Notes under the pieces: generated by a model
What the model was told of the DNA's origin: nothing
The model's input: only the letters and a program-made list of their open reading frames with translations
Database searches by the model: none
Part shown: in pieces, positions 57,659 through 64,000 of the stretch
How the letters are laid out: every line of letters starts with the position of its first letter
How positions within the stretch are numbered: position 1 is the first letter of the stretch
Assembly (NCBI GenBank): GCA_013349295.1
Contig: DUZW01000004.1
Location: 62,001 to 126,000, forward strand
Reading direction: 5' to 3'
Length of the DNA: 64,000 nt
From: Deltaproteobacteria bacterium
GTDB taxonomy: Bacteria; Desulfobacterota; Desulfobulbia; Desulfobulbales; Desulfurivibrionaceae
Program-made: the position numbers and the translations under genes

Positions 57659-60600
57659 GGATTTGCGGTTTCCTTTTCGCTGGGATTGGCCCCCGGTATC
57701 CGGCCCTGTCCATGGTCGCGGGCCACCAGCATGTAGATCGACGGCACCACGAAAAGGGTAAACAGGGTGCCCACCGCCATGCCCCCCACCAGCACGAGGC
57801 CGATGGAGTTCCGGGCCGCTGCCCCGGCGCCGGTGACCAGGGTCAGGGGGAAATGGCCTGCCACCGTGGCGGTGCTGGTCATAAGTATGGGGCGCAATCG
57901 GGTCATGGATGCCTCACGGATGGCGGCCAGCTTGGGCAGCCCCTGTTCCTGGAGGGTGTTGGCGAACTCGACGATCAGGATGCCGTTCTTGGCCACCAGA
58001 CCGACGAGGGTCACCAGCCCCACCTGGGAATAGATGTTGAGGGTGGTGGTCCAGCCGTGGGTCCAGAAGGGGACGTTGGGGTCGGGGATCTTCAGGAAAG
58101 TGAAGATCAGGGCGCCGAACATGGCCAGGGGCACCGAGCCGGCCAGGATGACGAAGGGGTCGCGGAAGCTGTTGAACTGGGCGGCCAGGACCAGGAAGAT
58201 CAGGATCACGGCCAGACCGAAGGCGGGCAGGAACTTGTTGCCCTCGCTGCGCAGTTGGCGGGACTCGCCGGTGTAGTCAAGCACATATCCCTTGGGCAGG
58301 ATCTTCGCGGCCTCGTCTTCCAGATAGCGCAGGGCTTCGTCCAAAGGGCGGATGGAGACGCCGCTGATCTTGACCGCGTTCAGCTGCTGGAAGCGGTTCA
58401 GGGAACGGGGCACCGTGGAATTTTGGATGGTGGCCACACTGCTGAGCGGCACCAACTGGCCGTTTGGCCCGGTGATGTAGATTTTTTTCAGCTGCTCCGG
58501 ATTAAGACGGTCGGTTCGGGCAATCTGGGGGATGACCTTGTAGCTGCGCCCGGCGATGTCGAAGCGGTTGACGAAGTTGCCGCCCACCATGGCGCCGAGG
58601 TCCGCGCCGACCTGTTCCAGGCTGAGGCCCAGATCCGCGACCCTTTCGCGGTCGATGACGAATTCAGACTGGGGCTGATCGATCTTTACGTCGATAACCG
58701 GGGGGAAGGCGAACATCCCGCTCTTCATGGCCTTCTGTTGGAGTTGTTGGGCAAATTCCAGGATCTGCGGGGTTTCCGCCGTGGAGGCGAGGATGAATTC
58801 CACAGGGAACTGGCCGCCTCCGGGAAGCGAGGGGCGTAATACCGGAAAGATCCGGATGCCTGGCAGGGCCTGTAATTTATGTTGCACCTCGGGCATGATT
58901 TCAAAGACAGAGCGTTTACGCTGGCTCCAAGGCTTGGTGACCAGGCCGCTGAACCCGGAGGTGGGTTGGGTGAGCTGGAAGGTAAAGTCCTTTTCCGGGA
59001 TACCGAGAAAGATCTTGTTGGCGGCCGCGGCATAGGCGCTGGTCTGGTCCAGGGTTGAGTTTGCCGCCGCATCCACTATCCCGAAGATGACCCCTTGGTC
59101 TTCGTTGGGCGCAAGCTCCTTTGCCGACATGATGAACATGGGGATGCTGAGCAGGCTGATGAGGATCCAGACCGTGTAGACGGCGGGCCTGGCTGCAAGG
59201 GTGGCGTCCAGCCTGCGGCCATAGGCGGCGCGCAGTCGGGCAAAGTCGCGGGCGATCCTGCCTGCAAGGCCATGCTCTTCAATCCCTGGCTTGAGCAGCT
59301 TGGCCGACATCATCGGTGACAGGGTCAGGGCCACCACCCCGGAGATGGTCACCGCCCCGGCCAGGGTAAAGGCGAATTCCCGGAAGAGCGACCCGGTGAG
59401 GCCACCCTGGAAGCCGATGGGTGCGTATACCGCAGCCAGGGTGATGGTCATGGCGATGATCGGTCCCACCAGTTCGCGAGCGCCCAGCAGGGCCGCGTCC
59501 AGCGGAGACTTGCCTTTGCCGAGGTGGCGTTCGACGTTTTCCACCACCACGATGGCATCGTCCACCACCAGTCCAACGGAAAGGACGATGGCCAGCAGGG
59601 TGAGCAGATTGATGGAAAAGCCGAAGATCTGCATCAGGAACAGGCCGCCGATAAGCGACAGGGGAATGGCCACCACCGGGATGAGAACCGAACGGAATGA
59701 GCCGAGGAAGAGGAAGATGACCACCATGACGATGAGCAGCGTATCGCCTAAGGTCTTCATTACCTCGTTGATGGCGTTGTCGATGTAAGCCGTGGCATCG
59801 TAGGCGATGCGCCCCTTGAGGCCGGTGGGCAGATCCTTTTCAATGGCCGCCATTTCGGTGCGGACCAGCTTGATCATGTCCAGGGAGTTGGCGTTGGGTA
59901 GGGGCCAGATTCCCATGAAGGTGGCGGTTTGCCCGGAAAAGCGCACCTCGTTGTCGTAATCCTCGGCCCCCAATACCACTTCGCCCACATCGGCCAGACG
60001 GATGGTGGCCCCGTCTTGCTCACGGATAACCAGGCGCTTGAATTCCTCCACCGAGCGCAGGTCGGTATTGGCGGTGAGGTTGATCTGGATGAGCGAGCCC
60101 TTGGTCTGGCCGATGGCGGCAAGATAGTTGTTGGCGGCCAGGGCCTTGCGTACCTGGGCCGGGCTGACGTTATAGGCGGCCATGCGCTCGGGTTTGAGCC
60201 AGATGCGCATGGCAAAGGTGCGGCCCCCCCGAATATCGGCCCGCTGTACGCCTTCGATGGCGGAAAGCCGGGGCTGCACCACCCGGGTCAGGTAATCGGT
60301 GATTTCGTTCTGGGTAAGCACATCGGAGGTGAAGCTGAGGTAGGCGGCGGCAAACTTGGAGTCAGCCGATTCGATGTTGATCACCGGTACCTCGGCCTCG
60401 GGCGGCAGGTCGCGCCGCACCTGATCGACCTTGGAGCCGATTTCGGCCAGGGCCTTGGTGGCATCGTAGTTGAGTTTCAGGCGGACGGTGATGGTGGAGA
60501 CGCCTTGGGTGCTCTGGGATTCGAGGTAATCGATGCCGTCGGCCGCGGCAATGGCCCGCTCCAGCGGGGTGGTGATGAAGCCTCGCACCAGTTCGGCATT

Positions 60601-60762
60601 GGCCCCGACATAGGCGGTGGTCACGGTGACCGCCGAGTTTTCACTCCGGGGGAATTGGCGAACATTGAGGCTGCGCAAGGCCTGCAATCCGGAAATAATG
60701 ATGAGCAGGCTGATCACCAGGGCAAGTACGGGGCGGCGGATGAAGATGTCGGTGAATTTCAT
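57655..60762 (-). CDS. RND-family multidrug efflux inner-membrane pump (HAE1/AcrB type)
   Basis: 1035 residues from the ATG at 60762; the frame extends 21 codons upstream without a site. Starts FTDIFIRRPVLALVISLLI; TM4 region SVGLVVDDAIVVVENVERH contains the proton-relay Asp pair (DD), with the Lys partner in TM10 (GLVAKNGILIVEFAN). Other landmarks: FVLAAQFNSFRDPFVI and PVGVFQGGL-like GFQGGLTGSLFREFAFTLA. Uses proton motive force to export drugs, solvents or lipids. Preceded by its adaptor (118-base gap). No outer-membrane TolC-type gene is in the operon. Confidence 0.95.
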   Translation of the reverse strand: MKFTDIFIRRPVLALVISLLIIISGLQALRSLNVRQFPRSENSAVTVTTAYVGANAELVRGFITTPLERAIAAADGIDYLESQSTQGVSTITVRLKLNYDATKALAEIGSKVDQVRRDLPPEAEVPVINIESADSKFAAAYLSFTSDVLTQNEITDYLTRVVQPRLSAIEGVQRADIRGGRTFAMRIWLKPERMAAYNVSPAQVRKALAANNYLAAIGQTKGSLIQINLTANTDLRSVEEFKRLVIREQDGATIRLADVGEVVLGAEDYDNEVRFSGQTATFMGIWPLPNANSLDMIKLVRTEMAAIEKDLPTGLKGRIAYDATAYIDNAINEVMKTLGDTLLIVMVVIFLFLGSFRSVLIPVVAIPLSLIGGLFLMQIFGFSINLLTLLAIVLSVGLVVDDAIVVVENVERHLGKGKSPLDAALLGARELVGPIIAMTITLAAVYAPIGFQGGLTGSLFREFAFTLAGAVTISGVVALTLSPMMSAKLLKPGIEEHGLAGRIARDFARLRAAYGRRLDATLAARPAVYTVWILISLLSIPMFIMSAKELAPNEDQGVIFGIVDAAANSTLDQTSAYAAAANKIFLGIPEKDFTFQLTQPTSGFSGLVTKPWSQRKRSVFEIMPEVQHKLQALPGIRIFPVLRPSLPGGGQFPVEFILASTAETPQILEFAQQLQQKAMKSGMFAFPPVIDVKIDQPQSEFVIDRERVADLGLSLEQVGADLGAMVGGNFVNRFDIAGRSYKVIPQIARTDRLNPEQLKKIYITGPNGQLVPLSSVATIQNSTVPRSLNRFQQLNAVKISGVSIRPLDEALRYLEDEAAKILPKGYVLDYTGESRQLRSEGNKFLPAFGLAVILIFLVLAAQFNSFRDPFVILAGSVPLAMFGALIFTFLKIPDPNVPFWTHGWTTTLNIYSQVGLVTLVGLVAKNGILIVEFANTLQEQGLPKLAAIREASMTRLRPILMTSTATVAGHFPLTLVTGAGAAARNSIGLVLVGGMAVGTLFTLFVVPSIYMLVARDHGQGRIPGANPSEKETANP

Positions 60763-60880
60763 GGGCCTTGACTCAAGGGCTTGATTGTTGATGCACTCGA
60801 AAAAGTCTCGGGATGGCGGCGCCATCGTAAGCGTTTAGCAGAACCAAAAAACGTGGATCAACCCCTTTGTTTACAGGTCA

Positions 60881-62011
60881 TCAGCGGTTGTCCGGCTTGG
60901 GATCCAGGCTGAACTTCGGGTTCAGGGTGTTGTCCACCACGACTGACTGTCCGTTGCGCAGCTTGAATACCCCGGAGCTGACCACGATGGCTTCCGCATC
61001 AAGCCCAGAAGTTAGTGCCACGAAATCGCCGCGCTTTTCTCCGAGGCGAACAAACTGTTGGCGCACCACCTGGCCTGGCTTGCCGGTTTTTTCGTTCTTT
61101 TGTTCTTTAACCACAAAAACTGAATCTCCGTAGGGGGCATAGAGCACGGCGGTGGCGGGGATGGCCAGCACCTTGTTCTTGGCGGGCAGCACCACGGCCA
61201 CCGTGGCAAACATGCCGGGGTGCAGGTGTTCTCCCTTGTTCGCCGCCGTGGCCTGAACCCTGACATTGCGGGTGGCGCTGTCAGCCTGCGGGTTAATGGC
61301 GGTGATCTTGCCGGCAACCGTCTGGCCGGGCAAGGCGTCAGAGGTTATCCGTACCGGAAGGCCGGGCTGAATTCTGCCCAGCTCCTGCTGGGGAAGCATG
61401 AAATTGATAAAAATAGGGTCCAGGGCCTGAAGGGAAACAATGGGCTCTCCTTCCTTGAGGATCTGTCCCAGATTAACCAGGCGGATGCCGAGACGACCTG
61501 AGAATGGGGCACGAATGGTTTTTTTGGCGATGGTCGCGCGGATGGTGTCGGCCTGGGCCAGCGCCTGCTTGTATTTGGCCTCGCCGTCATCGTAGGCGGC
61601 CTGGGAAACGGCGTTTGTCGCGATGAGTTGGCGGAGTCGGTCGAAATTGAGTTTGGCCAACGAGGCCTGCGCTTCAGCCGACTGGAGTTGTGCTTCCTCG
61701 GAGGAGGTGTCCTGCTGGAGCAGAAGGCTGCCGGCCTCTACCCAGGCGCCGGGGGTAAAGTCGAGGCGCGCCACCTTGCCGGGCAGCTCCGCGGCAACGG
61801 TCACGCCCTGCACCGCTTCCAATGAGCCCACTGCGGGCAGGGTGGTCTCCCAGGATTCCGGATGGGCCTTTACCGTGGTTACCGTTTCCGGTGGCGGGAC
61901 AAAGCTCTTGCCCGCGCCCACCATCTTGAAGATCTGCAACCCTTTGATGCAGGCAAGGATGCCGATCACCAGCAGCAAGCCAAGGAGAGAGAGAAGGATA
62001 CGTTTTTTCAT
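60881..62011 (-). CDS. RND efflux periplasmic adaptor (membrane fusion protein)
   Basis: 376 residues from the ATG at 62011. N-terminal membrane anchor (about 5-22), then the lipoyl/barrel-sandwich halves (PAVGSLEAVQGVTVAAELPGKV and TIRAPFSGRLGIRLVNLGQIL), an alpha-hairpin (EAQLQSAEAQASLAKLNFDRL) and a beta-barrel (LPVRITSDALPGQTVAGKITAINP). Bridges the pump to a TolC-type channel. A 28-base palindrome lies 45 bases upstream of the ATG. Weak Shine-Dalgarno. Confidence 0.93.
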   Translation of the reverse strand: MKKRILLSLLGLLLVIGILACIKGLQIFKMVGAGKSFVPPPETVTTVKAHPESWETTLPAVGSLEAVQGVTVAAELPGKVARLDFTPGAWVEAGSLLLQQDTSSEEAQLQSAEAQASLAKLNFDRLRQLIATNAVSQAAYDDGEAKYKQALAQADTIRATIAKKTIRAPFSGRLGIRLVNLGQILKEGEPIVSLQALDPIFINFMLPQQELGRIQPGLPVRITSDALPGQTVAGKITAINPQADSATRNVRVQATAANKGEHLHPGMFATVAVVLPAKNKVLAIPATAVLYAPYGDSVFVVKEQKNEKTGKPGQVVRQQFVRLGEKRGDFVALTSGLDAEAIVVSSGVFKLRNGQSVVVDNTLNPKFSLDPKPDNR

Positions 62012-62055
62012 GGGCAGGTGTCTTTGATAAGGAAGGGGCGAATGGGTTTCCGAAA

Positions 62056-62083
62056 GATAAGTTAAATGCATATTTGACTTATC
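62056..62083. promoter_or_regulatory. 28-bp palindromic operator candidate for the RND operon
   Basis: Half-sites GATAAGTTAAAT (62056-62067) and ATTTGACTTATC (62072-62083) are inverted with one mismatched pair around GCAT. It ends 45 bases before the adaptor start codon. Its length and symmetry are typical of TetR-family repressor sites on efflux operons, but no such regulator gene lies within the window beside it. Confidence 0.6.
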
Positions 62084-62253
62084 CACCTTGTCGCGTCAAG
62101 GGTTTTTTGGTCTTCCTTCGAAATGATCCGGAGTCAGCGTTCTTTTGGTTGGGGTTCAAGGAAGGGGCGCGATAGAAAGCAAAGGGTCTTTGGATTCGGT
62201 AATGATACTCTACTCCTAGTTAACAAAAATGTAACAAAGATCTTGAATTGTAG

Positions 62254-62267
62254 GTGAAATATTTCAC
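62254..62267. promoter_or_regulatory. 14-bp palindrome upstream of the glnK promoter
   Basis: GTGAAATATTTCAC is a perfect palindrome about 105 bases before the -24 element of the glnK promoter, a normal distance for an enhancer site of a sigma-54 activator. It does not match the NtrC consensus closely. The AT-rich gap 62084-62468 shows no ORF. Confidence 0.45.
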
Positions 62268-62371
62268 AAATGTTTATTTTTTTGGATTGGAGATTGTATC
62301 GTTGTGCTCTTTTTTTAAGTATTTTGTGCTAAAATCAATGAGTTAGATATATTTTTCGTTTTTCTTCGCTG

Positions 62372-62388
62372 TTGGCACGTTACTTGAT
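62372..62388 (+). promoter_or_regulatory. Sigma-54 (-24/-12) promoter of glnK-amtB
   Basis: TTGGCAC-(GTTAC)-TTGAT matches the sigma-54 consensus TTGGCAC-N5-TTGCA at all but the -12 C and the last base; GG and GA stand 12 bases apart. It lies about 80 bases before glnK, where nitrogen-regulated promoters are expected. Confidence 0.7.
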
Positions 62389-62441
62389 TAACCACTGGTC
62401 AGTTACATCACGTCCTGTGATAGTGTTTGTGGTTTTTTTGA

Positions 62442-62807
<366 letters not shown>

Positions 62808-62851
62808 GTATCATTATGATTCAGATCAAATCAACGCATAAGGACGCTTCA

Positions 62852-64000
62852 ATGAACAGGTCAATTGCAAAAAAAATGGTCCCGCCCTTGACGATGGCAA
62901 TGGTTGCCCTGGCAGGAACTGCCCTGGCCGCGGAGGGCGCAGCCGAGATAACAGGCGCTGCCGCTACCTATGTTGTCAATAATACATGGATGCTGGTTGC
63001 CACTTTCCTGGTGTTTATCATGCATCTCGGGTTTGCCACTCTGGAGGCCGGATTGTGCCGGTCGAAAAACACGGTCAACATCCTTTTCAAGAATACCGCC
63101 ATCGTTGCCATAGGGCTTTTGACCTATGCCGTGATCGGTTTTAACCTGATGTATCCCGGGGATTTTTCCATCCCGGGCATTTTCGGGTTTTCCGGTTTCG
63201 GTATCGGGGTAACCCCTGAAAATATGATGGTGACGGGAAAAGACGGCGTCGGGATCTACACCTACTGGACCGACTTCATCTTTCAGGCCATGTTTGCGGC
63301 TACGGCGGCCACCATCGTTTCCGGTGCCGTTGCCGAGCGGGTCAAGCTGCACAGCTTCCTGATTTTTTCCATGATCTATGTGGCGTTGGTGTATCCCTGG
63401 GTGGGAAGCTGGAAATGGGGCAAAGGCTGGTTGGATACCATGGGGTTCTATGATTTTGCCGGCTCCACGCTGGTGCATTCCGTTGGTGGGTGGGCCGCAC
63501 TGGCAGCCGTGATTCTGCTCGGACCCCGTCTTGGCAAGTATGTCGGAAACACCATCAAGCCGATCATGGGTCACAGTATGCCCATGGCAACCATCGGTGC
63601 TTTTCTGCTCTGGCTCGGTTGGTTCGGTTTTAACGGCGGCTCGGTGCTTTCCGCTGATCCTGCCTTGGTATCCTTTGTCTTTGTCACCACCTGTCTTGCT
63701 GCTGCCGCCGGTATTTGCGGCGCCATCGCCCTGAGCTGGACGATCCAGAAGAAGCCGGACCTGAGTATGACTCTCAACGGTGCTCTTGCCGGTCTGGTTG
63801 GTATCACCGCCGGTGCCGATGTGGTCAGCGTGATGAGCGCGGTGGTGATCGGCTTCGTTGCCGGTCTTCTGGTTGTTGTCTCGGTCATAATGTTTGATCG
63901 CCTGAAGCTTGATGATCCGGTCGGCGCCCTTTCCGTGCATCTCGTCTGCGGTATCTGGGGTACCCTGGCAGTGGGTATTTTCAGCGCGGCGCACTCCTTT
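62852..64000 (+). CDS. amtB: Ammonium transporter AmtB, partial (C-terminus outside window)
   Basis: 383 codons open to the window edge from the ATG at 62852 (AAGGA seven bases upstream, 44 bases after glnK). Signal-peptide-like start ending ALA, then NNTWMLVATFLVFIMHLGFATLEAG (landmark FIMHLGFATLEAG), which is the Amt family start, DFAGSTLVHSVGGWAALAA with the first pore His, GWFGFNGGS, and SVHLVCGIWGTLAVG with the second pore His. The remaining 30 or so residues, where GlnK docks, are missing. Conducts NH3/NH4+ across the inner membrane. Confidence 0.95.
   Translation, partial: MNRSIAKKMVPPLTMAMVALAGTALAAEGAAEITGAAATYVVNNTWMLVATFLVFIMHLGFATLEAGLCRSKNTVNILFKNTAIVAIGLLTYAVIGFNLMYPGDFSIPGIFGFSGFGIGVTPENMMVTGKDGVGIYTYWTDFIFQAMFAATAATIVSGAVAERVKLHSFLIFSMIYVALVYPWVGSWKWGKGWLDTMGFYDFAGSTLVHSVGGWAALAAVILLGPRLGKYVGNTIKPIMGHSMPMATIGAFLLWLGWFGFNGGSVLSADPALVSFVFVTTCLAAAAGICGAIALSWTIQKKPDLSMTLNGALAGLVGITAGADVVSVMSAVVIGFVAGLLVVVSVIMFDRLKLDDPVGALSVHLVCGIWGTLAVGIFSAAHSF

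Noticed and set aside
62861-63994. 377-codon minus-strand frame across amtB
   Set aside because: The plus strand encodes a clear ammonium transporter with both pore histidines; the antisense product is low-complexity and polar.

Overview
The window reads as a chromosome segment from a moderately GC-rich Gram-negative bacterium, most likely a Desulfobacterota (deltaproteobacterial) relative of the Desulfobulbales/Desulfuromonadales. This is inferred from the mixture of genes, not from a marker gene: LptD, MltA, MltB-type and MltG envelope enzymes, many radical SAM proteins, a corrinoid branch, an OFA-type carboxylate transporter, acetyl-CoA synthetase and a rich set of two-component and c-di-GMP signalling proteins. 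No rRNA, tRNA, CRISPR array, prophage or intact insertion sequence was seen. Nearly all of the sequence is ordinary housekeeping or accessory chromosome with dense genes and short gaps.

Layout. 1-8 kb: a partial dCache/HAMP sensor, a long KamA-type radical SAM enzyme, an ArsR regulator with a DUF2892 membrane protein, a SAM hydrolase, a MOSC protein and a zinc-binding chemoreceptor. 8-12 kb: a minus-strand operon of a DinG-type helicase, a polyprenyl synthase and a divergent polysaccharide deacetylase. 12-20.5 kb: universal stress protein, an unrecognised acidic protein with a G10 tract in its coding sequence, a beta-helix acyl/nucleotidyltransferase, Lon, MltG, and a MotA/MotB-like pair away from any flagellar gene. 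20.5-29 kb: B12-binding radical SAM protein, OFA transporter, a 1545-residue hybrid histidine kinase and a lone CheY. 29-38.5 kb: RNase E/G coupled to a COG0731-type radical SAM protein, then IlvD, LptD, a DHH phosphoesterase and a lytic transglycosylase. 38.5-46 kb: Na+/alanine symporter, Acs, MltA, a PilT-type ATPase and a zinc-ribbon/pseudo-receiver protein.

46-62 kb is one long run of minus-strand genes: an RND efflux pump (adaptor plus inner-membrane pump) with a conserved small ORF and a CAP-domain protein; MscS, a cation diffusion facilitator, a membrane GH17 glucan-active protein, RsmG, CobQ and CbiB in a tightly packed series; a diguanylate cyclase; and a serralysin-type RTX metalloprotease. 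The window ends in a sigma-54-type glnK-amtB ammonium uptake operon, with amtB cut by the window edge.

The non-coding signals worth most attention are a family of about 110-bp nested palindromic elements (two clear homologous copies at 3149-3255 and 4148-4259, weaker relatives before lon and lptD), a separate 106-bp element with 20-bp inverted ends (5104-5209), a 28-bp palindrome just upstream of the RND operon, and a -24/-12 promoter with an upstream 14-bp palindrome for glnK. I did not find a clearly new multi-gene system; the best candidates for new biology are the orphan MotAB-like pair, the PilT plus zinc-ribbon/pseudo-receiver pair and the intergenic elements.
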